Translations under genes and position numbers: made by a program | The notes under the pieces: model-generated | What the model saw: only the letters and a program-made list of their open reading frames with translations | Told to the model about the DNA's origin: nothing | Databases searched by the model: none | Source: Nakazawaea peltata | Lineage: Eukaryota > Ascomycota > Pichiomycetes > Alaninales > Pachysolenaceae | DNA length: 64,000 nucleotides | NCBI GenBank assembly: GCA_001599355.1 | Contig: BCGQ01000005.1 | Coordinates: 438,222-502,221 of the forward strand | Reading direction: 5' to 3' | Shown: piece after piece, positions 39,786 to 48,049 of the stretch | Position numbering within the stretch: the stretch's first letter is position 1 | Layout: each line of letters starts with the position of its first letter

Positions 39786-40219
39786 GGTGTTGTGTTTTGG
39801 TCGTTAGCGGTTCTGCAATTTGGGCAACCTTCTCTTTTTATCAATATAAAATGGCTAAGATTGAGATTGTCTTGGTATTTTTTCCTTGTGAGTTCTACGC
39901 CTCTTTTTGGTGGCTGCCGATTTGGGGGTGAGGAGGGGTTAGGTGAGGGTTGGACAGGGGTTATGGAAGAGGTGAAGGAGATGACGGATAACAGTAAGAT
40001 GATCAACACAGAAGCCGAGCCAACCTCCACTACAGTCCAGTCTTAAAAATAATTCTACATAAATTCAAATAAGCTTTTATTACTTGCATTTTATTAGCCG
40101 ATCCATCTAAGGCCCATAGTTAAGGGGAAGTGGCTATTGCGCGCGCCGCGCGCTATTTCAAGTGGCTGAGTTGGGCAGTGGCTAATATAGCACCCCCTTT
40201 TTTCATAGGTGAGAAATAT
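39786..40219. other. FRQ1 promoter region with CpG-rich near-palindrome
   Basis: 434 bases. GCGCGCGCCGCGCGC lies at 40139-40153 in an otherwise AT-rich setting, flanked by three AGTGGCT motifs (about 40129, 40161, 40177). CGCG cores are the kind bound by Rsc3/Rsc30. No gene. Confidence 0.5.
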
Positions 40220-40624
40220 CTAAAGAGCACCTAACAATACAGTGACACCAACTAATCCTAAACCGTAAATCAAACTGAATTTGGATTGTTTGTAAGAGAC
40301 AGAGGAGGATGCACCACCGGTAGCAGTAGTAGTGGCATTGGAACCTGACATCTCCATAGAAGAACTCATATCAGAGCTCATCATAGAAGAATCCATCATA
40401 GAAGAACTCATCATGTCGGAGCTCATCATATCAGAGCTCATCATGTCAGAACTCATCATATCCATATCAGAACTCATCATAGAAGAAGCCATGTCCATAT
40501 CAGAACTCATGTCCATATCCATATCTTCAGTAGTAGTATAAGTACTGTACATAGTCATAGTCATGAACATACCGTCCATACTCATGGCGGTAACATATGG
40601 GGAGGAAGTAGTAATAACAGACAT
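40220..40624 (-). CDS. Met/Ser/Asp-repeat protein with hydrophobic C-terminus
   Basis: 134 residues. The centre is built of repeats of SSDMM and MDMD type (about residues 33-92), with over 30 methionines in the protein. Then comes a Ser/Thr/Gly-rich spacer (NATTTATGGASSS) and a hydrophobic C-terminal segment (FSLIYGLGLVGVTVLLGAL) ending the protein. The C-terminus looks like a GPI-attachment or tail-anchor signal, but the N-terminus is not a convincing signal peptide. Met-rich MxM clusters recall the copper-binding ectodomains of Ctr proteins; that function is only a guess. A strong TATA box lies about 60 bases upstream. Family not recognised. Confidence 0.65.
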   Translation of the reverse strand: MSVITTSSPYVTAMSMDGMFMTMTMYSTYTTTEDMDMDMSSDMDMASSMMSSDMDMMSSDMMSSDMMSSDMMSSSMMDSSMMSSDMSSSMEMSGSNATTTATGGASSSVSYKQSKFSLIYGLGLVGVTVLLGAL

Positions 40625-40680
40625 TTTTCAATTGCGTGGATTTCCAATTCTTACCTTCTTCACTATCTCGACTGCATCCC

Positions 40681-40690
40681 CTTTATATAC
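40681..40690 (-). promoter_or_regulatory. TATA element of the Met-rich repeat gene
   Basis: The minus strand reads GTATATAAAG, 57-66 bases before the ATG at 40624; a consensus TATA box. Confidence 0.6.
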
Positions 40691-40882
40691 TTTAGTTTTC
40701 AGTTGTTCACGGTGCAGAAACGAGCAAATTAATTCNCCCCTTAGGAAGGAGTTTCCCTATTGGGACGAGCCGATAATTCTCCGACCCTTCTTTCCGTATT
40801 AGGAAGTCTAATTGAAATGTGGAGAGATAAAAGCTTATCTCTCGGTTAAAAGATCAGTTAAGTTAGCCTAGCTAGGGTCGAT

Positions 40883-42706
40883 ATGAATGCTCCTATTGGA
40901 TATTCAGGTGCCCCTTACATACCTAAGAAGCGGGTGAATAACAGTTCCGCGGGTTTGAGTGGGGTTGTGGTGCCTGAAATGACTAAATCATCCTCACTAT
41001 CACCAAAAATACCTCAAGAGGGTCCTAGTTTGGATCAATTGCCGTCGGAAATTTTGCTCGAAATCTCCAGACATCTCTCCCAATTTGAAATATGCAACTT
41101 AGTAATGCTGAATTCTCACTTGAACCGATTGTTGACCCCTCTTTTGTACAGACGGATCACTGTCGATCATGAATATTCTTATTTCACCAATCTTGAACAG
41201 CCTACGAAAGACTATCTGACACTTATCAAGTATTCATATAGTTTGAAACTTTTCTTGACCAATGTTGCCAAAAATAAGAACACGTTCCTGCCTTATATCA
41301 CCAGTCTTCATATCAAGAATCTCCCCAAAGAAGTCATCACCTTAACTATCTACAACTTATTGTTGTCGATTTTACCCTACTGTACAAATCTTGTGGAATT
41401 GGAATGCTATAATTCCACAATGATTGATGTGAAATTGTTGTCACTTGTAAATTCAGACCTTAGATACTTGCATATTAACGCTAAACTCTCTCATGATCAT
41501 TTACTAAAATTCCCAGAACTTATTGGCAAATTTCAGCAGCTTCGTAGCTTCGCTGTTGTGCCTTTCCAAAATAGTTCTAATTTATTACTGTGGAAGTCTG
41601 TAGTCTCGCTTGAAAATTTGACAGAATTGAAGATTTCTCGCCTTTTTAACCGTGAAAGCTCGATTAAAGTCCCTTCTGAGCATTTAGTCTCGAGTGAGAA
41701 TGTTCTTGACCTTGATCTACTTTCAATTCCTAATTTTTTAGATCGAAACACCCCCAAATTGAAATTGAAACATCTTAGTATTGATGGGATTTCGATTCAA
41801 CCACAAGATTTTCATCAATTGAATAGGAATATCGACTTTTCTTGTTTGTTAAGCTTGGAGATCACTAATCTATGCGAGATAGTAAAAATCCCAAATACTG
41901 TTATGAGTTCCTTGCCATTAGCAGATTTAGAGCAGTCTAATTTGAATCCGGAACTGAGACAGGCTATGATATCGGCAACAGAACCTCGATTTCTTACTTA
42001 TTTTATTGAAAATCATCATTGCTTCAAGAATTTGAGGAACTTAGCCATCGATATCCGTCAAGGTTGGATCGATTCCACCCCCAATTTCATATCTTCTCTT
42101 GTAAATTTGGAAAAACTCGACGTCACACTTCGTTGGAATTCCACTAAACTTGTACAATTCTCATCGTTCAAAGAATACTTAGGATCTCTGGTAGACTCCA
42201 TTTTGACTCATTCTGACACTTTAAAGTCTCTCTCGTTGGAGATCCGGGACGAAGATTTCTCAACCACAAATTACACTCTTGTGTGTCTTCCTGACGACCT
42301 TGTAGACCGTCTTCTACAAGATTACATGCCAAAATTAGAGGCATTGAGATTGTGTCTACACGGAGAACATTTAATACGTAATAACAGGTTGATTTCTAGA
42401 CAGAAGATGCCCCAATTGCAGTTCTTGAGCTTGTTTGGAAATAATGTGTATAATAAACATATGGGGTTACAAGTAGTGAATCCCGGAATCTTGGATGAAC
42501 ATTTCAAGATCCAGCATGTCGTAGTAAACCTTCTAGATGGAGTGGACTCGAATTTGAAATATGTGATGATAGACTCCGACAAGGTTTTCGAAATAGAGTA
42601 TGAGATTATTGACGATGGAACTAAATCTATAACTTCTTTAGAGCCTAGTGATGGTTTTGACTCATGGTTTCACCAGAATGTGAGAGTCGATTACTTCTCA
42701 AAATAA
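40883..42706 (+). CDS. F-box protein with leucine-rich-repeat-like body
   Basis: 607 residues. F-box at about residues 51-95: LDQLPSEILLEISRHLSQFEI, CNLVMLNSHLNRLLTPLLYRRI. The long C-terminal part has irregular leucine-rich repeats (YITSLHIKNLPKEV, NLVELECYNSTMID, NLTELKISRLF, LKHLSIDGISI, NLRNLAIDIRQGW, KSLSLEIRDEDF). This is the layout of an SCF ubiquitin-ligase substrate receptor: the F-box would bind Skp1 and the repeats the substrate. I cannot assign it to a named yeast F-box protein. It is convergent with the spliced gene at 42735, 28 bases away. Confidence 0.8.
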   Translation: MNAPIGYSGAPYIPKKRVNNSSAGLSGVVVPEMTKSSSLSPKIPQEGPSLDQLPSEILLEISRHLSQFEICNLVMLNSHLNRLLTPLLYRRITVDHEYSYFTNLEQPTKDYLTLIKYSYSLKLFLTNVAKNKNTFLPYITSLHIKNLPKEVITLTIYNLLLSILPYCTNLVELECYNSTMIDVKLLSLVNSDLRYLHINAKLSHDHLLKFPELIGKFQQLRSFAVVPFQNSSNLLLWKSVVSLENLTELKISRLFNRESSIKVPSEHLVSSENVLDLDLLSIPNFLDRNTPKLKLKHLSIDGISIQPQDFHQLNRNIDFSCLLSLEITNLCEIVKIPNTVMSSLPLADLEQSNLNPELRQAMISATEPRFLTYFIENHHCFKNLRNLAIDIRQGWIDSTPNFISSLVNLEKLDVTLRWNSTKLVQFSSFKEYLGSLVDSILTHSDTLKSLSLEIRDEDFSTTNYTLVCLPDDLVDRLLQDYMPKLEALRLCLHGEHLIRNNRLISRQKMPQLQFLSLFGNNVYNKHMGLQVVNPGILDEHFKIQHVVVNLLDGVDSNLKYVMIDSDKVFEIEYEIIDDGTKSITSLEPSDGFDSWFHQNVRVDYFSK

Positions 42707-42734
42707 ATGTATATAGTTATGAGATACCTGTAGA

Positions 42735-43809
42735 TCAGTAGTTATTAGCTAAATGTTTCATTGCCAACAGTTTCTGGTGGTAAGTTCCATTTCGTGGTCT
42801 AGAAGAAGGGGAATCTGGTAATGTGAGGTAGTTTTGGCCCTCTCTAGATCTTGTAATGCTTGGAGATGGAGTACAAGAATGGAGAGTTATAGAGGGCGGA
42901 GGTAAATGACTTAATATTTGTGTTGTTTCCTGATTGTAAGATAATTGACTTGTTGATTCCAGGAAATTGGGGTCAGTGACTACTAAATAAGCAGTTCTTG
43001 TTTGAGTTGCAGTTTGAGTTATCGTGGTTGTGAAATCGTAATCTTCTTCCGATCTCAATGACCGTACTGTGACAGCATTCAGTGTTGTATCTTTAACTGA
43101 GACCATAGTTAAAGTCGTATGAATTACATCAGTTCTCATTAAAGTCAATTCTTTAGTGGAAATTTTCTTTGGAACTTTATTCAGCTTCAATTCCGGTAGT
43201 GGATATTCTCCTGGAATCACTCTCTGTTTCTCACTTTCATGCTTCCTTCTAGCTTGTTCAAGTTGATACTGTTTCAATTGATCCAATCTAGGTAACCCCC
43301 TCTTGTCAAATATTTCAATTATTTTAGCCTGTTTTGAATCATCCTGTGTCTTCTCTCTCTCCATTTCCAACTCCTGTTCTTCTATATATTGTTGAATGGA
43401 ATCTTCAAGATGAATCAGTAATTGGTCAGATGCTTCACACCAATAATTAGTTTCTTCTTCCAAATACCATCTCTAAAAAATAATGTTAGTTATTATTAAC
43501 AGTGATAAGAAATTAATCACTTACATTCTCTCCATCGTAATGACAGTTTGACATCAGATTCTTCAAGAATCCACATCTACATGACGCAACACTACTGAAT
43601 GTTTCACAGCGATAGAAATCCACTATCCTATCGCTCCCTGTGTCTTTATTATGTTCAAATTTAGTTCCAATTTCAACCCCTCTCATACATCCGAGAAATT
43701 CATAGGGAAATACATCAATATATTGGTCTGAAAAGAGGTGGATATTATCTTGGGAGATGACCCCGCCACAAACCACCAGAGAATACCCTAGAAGATCCAC
43801 TAATCGCAT
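42735..43809 (-). CDS. Secreted or ER-luminal Cys-containing protein, one intron, unknown family
   Basis: Exon 1 is 43809-43525 and exon 2 is 43472-42735, giving 340 residues. The join (GGA GAG AAT then AGA TGG TAT) is in frame. Exon 2 alone has no ATG at its start, and exon 1 alone would end just after the donor. The N-terminus MRLVDLLGYSLVVCGGVIS looks like a signal peptide. The N-terminal domain holds regularly placed cysteines (LGCMRG, YRCETF, SCRCGF, NCHYDG, YWCEAS). Then come a Gln/Glu-rich coiled-coil stretch (QQYIEEQELEMEREK), a charged linker, and a Thr/Ser/Pro-rich tail. I do not recognise the family. Confidence 0.75.
43473..43524 (-). other. Spliceosomal intron, 52 nt, in the secreted Cys-protein gene
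   Basis: On the minus strand: donor GTAAGT, branch AACTAAC, acceptor TTTTTTAG, phase 0. All three signals are close to the yeast consensus. Confidence 0.88.
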
Positions 43810-43861
43810 TTTCTTATACAGGGGTGAATTGCATTGCCCGGTTCTAATTATTTTTTAAGTA

Positions 43862-44136
43862 AATTGGGGGTGATTACACAAAGGGGGTGTGGGCAGACGA
43901 AGTAAGGGCAGAAAAATAAAAACGAACGAAGGAAAAGGGTATAAAGGGGCAGATTGGAGAAGATAAGGGGGAAGTGGAGTAGATAAAGGGACAGATAGGG
44001 AAGGTACAAGACATGTGATTAGGGAGGTTAAAGGGGCAAGTAAATAGGAGAAGATAAAGGGGCCAAGAGCTTAAGGGGCCAAGAGTTTAAGGGGACAAGA
44101 GGTTAAGGGGAGAAGGTGCCAAGGGGCTAATGGACA
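43862..44136. repeat. G-rich purine tract with AAGGGGCCAAGAG repeats
   Basis: The 435-base gap between the secreted-protein gene (5' side) and CTK1 (3' side). The plus strand is purine-rich with many GGGG runs; at 44053-44136 a 15-base unit near TTAAGGGGCCAAGAG recurs four to five times. It is C/T-rich in the sense direction of the 43809 gene. Confidence 0.7.
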
Positions 44137-44244
44137 ATTCAAGACAAAATGTCAAAGACAATAAAACAATATAGGCGTTTACTCATCTACGTCTCTACCT
44201 TTACTCTACACTCGCTCATCATATTCATACAATTATGCCGATAT

Positions 44245-46062
44245 TTAATGACCCATTGGAGTAACGGACCCTCCAGCAGCTGCCTCCTGTTTAGCCTTTC
44301 TCCGTTTCTTCACTTCATACTCGTGCAACTCCTCGAATCCCTCCAAATTCAACCGTTGCGGTAACGGCTCCTCAGTGAACCAAGAAGATTCCAACAGATG
44401 TGCAGCAGAAAACCGGGCCGAAGGATTAGTAGCCAATAAACCTTGACAAAGTTTGATACAAGATTCACTACCTAATAATTTATCGAATTTTTCATTGAAT
44501 GTCTTTGGATATGCCAGTGGTCTCATCATATGATACCATGGCAAATCATCCATTTCAGGCCATTCTTCATAAGTTGGAGTTCCCATCACTTTGAATACTT
44601 TATCGAGTTGAGTCATTTCATTGACACCCTGGAAAACTGCCCTCTTAGTGAATAATTCCAATAATAAACAACCAAGTCCCCACATATCAACTTCTCTTCC
44701 GTAATTAGAAGAACCCAAAAGAATCTCAGGTGGTCTATACCATAAAGTAATCACACGGTTGGTATATTGAGGAGACTCGTCTTCTTTATGATGTTTCATC
44801 TTCCTGGCCAACCCAAAATCGGTGATCTTCAACAACCCATCCTTATCCACAAGTATATTGGATCCCTTAATATCTCTGTGCATGATCCTCTTTTCATGGA
44901 GGTAGTTGATCCCTTGTAAAAGTTGCTGGAAAATGTCTTTGCGATGGAAATCTTGCATCATTACATCAGGATGCGTGAGCAATGCCGTTAAGTCGTGCTC
45001 CAGATAACCAAAAATCATATAAATTGTGTTATTATGAGACATCATCTCGAGTAATCCGGAGACGTTCTCGTGTTGGAATGACTGTAAGAGATTGATCTCT
45101 CTCATAGCTGTGATTGGGAATCCTTCCTTCTCGGTCTCTAAACGTAACTTCTTCAACGCTACCAATTTACCGGTCAGGTTGTTTCTGGCCTTGTATACAC
45201 GTCCATAAGTTCCCTCTCCCACTTGGAGAATACGTTCATATGGTTCGGTCCCCAGGTCTCCCATTTTCAAGTACAGTTTTGGTCTTCTGGCACGAGGTGG
45301 ATTTTGAGGGTTAGGGTTGGTGTTCTGATTCTTTTGTGTAGGCTTTGGTATACGGTGCAGGAAAAGATCTTGTTCATCTTCAGACTGTTCATCATTGAAT
45401 CCTAAAGCACTTCTTGATTTGAGTACTTGTGTAGGTTTGTTGAATGGTCTTTTTGGCTGAGATTGGTTATCTTTTTGCAGCTGAGCATGTCTAACAGCTC
45501 TTGGACCACTTGGGAGATTCTTTAATGGAGAATCATTATTGATTTTACGACGTTGCAGGTAGTTTGATTGTGAGTCGTCATCTCTTGGTCTTTTTTGGGG
45601 ATGAGATCTGTTGTTGAATTGTTGTCTATTTGAGTCTCTAGAATCAGGTGTAGAGGATTGTCTAGAGTTTTGTCTGAAATCGGGTCTAGAGTTCTGTCTG
45701 GAGTCTTGTCTAAAATCAGGTCTAGAGTTCTGTCTGGAGTCTTGTCTAAAATCCTGCCTAGAGTCCTGCCTAGAGTCCTGTCTTGAGTCCTGCCTAGAGT
45801 CTTGTCTAGATGATGGCGGTGGAGGTGGAGCCTCTTGTCCTTGTCCCGATCCTCTCGGTCCAGTTGGAACCCCCCTAAATTCACGTTGAGGTAAATATCC
45901 TCCTCTAGTACTAGGCCTCAGATTTCTAGTCTGTGTAGGACGGCCATTGAACCGTCTATTCCCATCGTTTGGACGTCTTTCTTCTCGATCAAATTTATCT
46001 CTCTCATTCTCACGATCTCCCTGAGGCCTTCTGCCGGCCCCTCTATTATCACGACGATCCAT
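44245..46062 (-). CDS. CTK1: CTD kinase catalytic subunit Ctk1
   Basis: 605 residues. Long Arg/Asp/Ser/Gln-rich N-terminal region with a tandem SRQD/SRQN repeat (about residues 84-133), then a kinase domain (about 270-560): glycine loop VGEGTYGRVY, VALKKLRLE (Lys), EGFPITAMREI (PITAIRE-type cyclin-binding helix), catalytic loop HRDIKGSNIL, DFGLAR, and TNRVITLWYRPPEILLG with an activation-loop Thr. PITAIRE-like helix, TNRV and the ending EEPLPQRLNLEGFEELHEYE match Ctk1, not Bur1. It phosphorylates Ser2 of the RNA polymerase II CTD. The hinge reads MIFGY where most relatives have FEY (Gly at residue 352). Confidence 0.9.
   Translation of the reverse strand: MDRRDNRGAGRRPQGDRENERDKFDREERRPNDGNRRFNGRPTQTRNLRPSTRGGYLPQREFRGVPTGPRGSGQGQEAPPPPPSSRQDSRQDSRQDSRQDSRQDFRQDSRQNSRPDFRQDSRQNSRPDFRQNSRQSSTPDSRDSNRQQFNNRSHPQKRPRDDDSQSNYLQRRKINNDSPLKNLPSGPRAVRHAQLQKDNQSQPKRPFNKPTQVLKSRSALGFNDEQSEDEQDLFLHRIPKPTQKNQNTNPNPQNPPRARRPKLYLKMGDLGTEPYERILQVGEGTYGRVYKARNNLTGKLVALKKLRLETEKEGFPITAMREINLLQSFQHENVSGLLEMMSHNNTIYMIFGYLEHDLTALLTHPDVMMQDFHRKDIFQQLLQGINYLHEKRIMHRDIKGSNILVDKDGLLKITDFGLARKMKHHKEDESPQYTNRVITLWYRPPEILLGSSNYGREVDMWGLGCLLLELFTKRAVFQGVNEMTQLDKVFKVMGTPTYEEWPEMDDLPWYHMMRPLAYPKTFNEKFDKLLGSESCIKLCQGLLATNPSARFSAAHLLESSWFTEEPLPQRLNLEGFEELHEYEVKKRRKAKQEAAAGGSVTPMGH
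45660..45812 (-). repeat. In-frame tandem repeat encoding SRQDSRQN units in CTK1
   Basis: 12-base units (S-R-Q-D, S-R-Q-N, S-R-P-D, F-R-Q-D/N) repeated about a dozen times. They vary at synonymous sites, which suggests the repeat is old but still turning over. Confidence 0.85.
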
Positions 46063-47310
46063 CTCTGTCTGTCTTTATCCTCTAACAGCCCAAGTCTCAA
46101 CTTCTTTGGCGGTGATTTTTCTGCTTTGCTAAAAAAATCTTCAGGGTTACCCGGACCAAAAATGGATTTTAATACGAGGGGCGAGGAGGATTGGGCTGAA
46201 GCGATGGGGTGGGCAGATGAAGGGGCACGAAGTGATGGAGGGCAAGTGACATTAGCAAGGAAGTCAATGAGAGTTATTAGAACTCTGGTCATTGTATTAG
46301 TGGGGATGACTTTTGAGGGTAATCCTCATAATAAGATTCTACAAATTACATGATCCAGTAAAAGGACTGGTAAAGATGGATGGTATGGAATGGTATGGAG
46401 ATTTCAGATCTGATGATGAATCTACCGATATGAGATATATTGGGTGAATTTTCTTGTGGGGAGTTAACATCATAACACCAATAGTGAAGGCATCATATAT
46501 CAGATGATACCAGGATTTATCCGGTGATAGTAGGTGATAGCAGGCGTAGCAGTAATAGCATGGATAGCAGTAATAGGATGGATACCAGTGAATGCACACT
46601 GCCGGGTGTATTGCGATTAGCTGAAATTAGAATACCATGCGTATTCTTAAGAATTCCTGAGTGTAGCCCCGAAGAGTAAATAAGTGCACCCTTAAGTACA
46701 CTTCCATACTCTTGGGATACCTTAAGTAAAGACAGAAAGTCATTATGGATACAGGGAAGTTGAGGAGATCTCTCTCACCAAACAGACAACATCTCGCATT
46801 GGATATTACCCACCCTGATTTCTACGTATTCATTAACATCTGATCTTGAAGATACAAACCAACTAGCAATCTCCTTTGCTAATCATTCTAACTATGGGTG
46901 ACAATCTGGAGATCAAATCGGCATCACCATCATCTATTGATGGATGATATGAGCACTCTGAGTATAATGAGCAGATCAAGTTTTCATTCTGCGTGGTCTA
47001 CTACTTGTTCAACCTTGACCAATATCGTGTTAGATGGGTCGTCTCAGATAGGTCTTCTAGCGGTTAAGTGAAAGAAAGAATTAATTTTTGTCCTGTCCAG
47101 GATTTTTTCTGTATTTTTTGCCCTTTGCTGCTCGCTCGCTGGTTGACGGCTGGCTGGATAGCTCGCTATTCGTTTCCCGCTGCCTGCCCCTTATTGACAC
47201 TTATTACATAATAATGGCAGATGCTCGTATCTTTCGTATTCCAAATTCAAGAGGCAAATACAAGCTGATGAGGTTGGATAGATAACAAACCATACGATAT
47301 AAAGATAAAA
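46063..47310. other. Divergent intergenic region CTK1 / DUF1748 gene
   Basis: 1.25 kb. A purine-rich tract at about 46170-46260 lies upstream of CTK1; a pyrimidine- and CTGG/CTCG-rich stretch at about 47090-47190 precedes the spliced gene. A 23-codon open frame at 47214-47285 could be an upstream ORF. No other gene seen. Confidence 0.5.
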
Positions 47311-47907
47311 ATGGGATTGGTATGTGCAAATAGATGAGATGAGTAAGACCGTGGAAGATTCTGGACCCAATCACTAACAAATATGTGAGAATATGGATAG
47401 GATAGGGTAGGGCAGATGAGGGCAGAAGTATTTTATGGGGAAGATAAGCAGTAGATGGAGGCAGATGAGGTGAATTGAGTGATCCAGTAATTAAACATAG
47501 GTGCTAAGATATTATGACGAGTCATTGTGCGACTCAGTGTTCGTCTTATAGCTCTGAACCTCTGATAATCATGTGCTTCAGCACCGCGGTGCCTCGCCTC
47601 AGTACCTCCGTCCCCCAGTGCCCCAGTGCCCAGTGCCCAGCACCCCAGCACCCCAGCACCCCAATCCCAATCCCATTCTCCCCCTAATTAGATCAGCAAA
47701 TCTGTACACATTGGTGTAGACTTAGTATTAATATCAGGATTCCTTGCAGGTGTCAAAAGAACTACAGGCTTAACACCTAAATTGGATTTCTTAGACAGCC
47801 AACCTGATATCAAAAAGTTGGGTAAACGTTACCTTGATTTTGGTGAATGGATGATCGATGCCAGTGCTGCTACAATGAGCAGTTCTGAGTATTTTGAGAG
47901 AAAGTGA
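47311..47907 (+). CDS. DUF1748 family small protein, two exons
   Basis: Exon 1 is only nine bases (47311-47319, Met-Gly-Leu); exon 2 is 47692-47907; the product is 74 residues. Exon 2 encodes SVHIGVDLVLISGFLAGVKR, TTGLTPKL and the terminal SSSEYFERK, which is the complete fungal DUF1748 signature, in a family normally 73-80 residues long. The family also starts M-x-L. In S. cerevisiae I associate it with YIL156W-B; function is unknown, and a small membrane-associated or mitochondrial protein is likely from the hydrophobic N-terminal half. Exon 2 is secure. The exon 1 choice rests on the GTATGT donor and the fit to M-x-L. Confidence 0.75.
47320..47691 (+). other. Intron of the DUF1748 gene, about 372 nt, with CCCCAGCA repeats
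   Basis: Donor GTATGT and acceptor AATTAG. The best branch match, CACTAAC (47372-47378), lies far from the acceptor, so branch use is unclear. The last 90 bases hold C-rich repeats: CCCCAGTG and CAGCACCCC copies, then CCAATCCCAAT. Confidence 0.6.
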
Positions 47908-48049
47908 GACCTACTCAACACTCGCTCTAGACGAGCTGGAATACTTGACAAGTAATGTAAATATGAATGCAATATATCTATGAATAAGTATACAATGTAG
48001 TGACTCAAGATAGTGGAGTAGATGACGGTGTGGGTCATGATGGTGCAGA

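Noticed and set aside
45522-45889. Repetitive frames (Asp/Arg/Thr- and Cys/Leu/Glu-rich) across the CTK1 repeat
   Set aside because: Other-frame readings of the SRQD tandem repeat; the CTK1 frame continues into the kinase domain.
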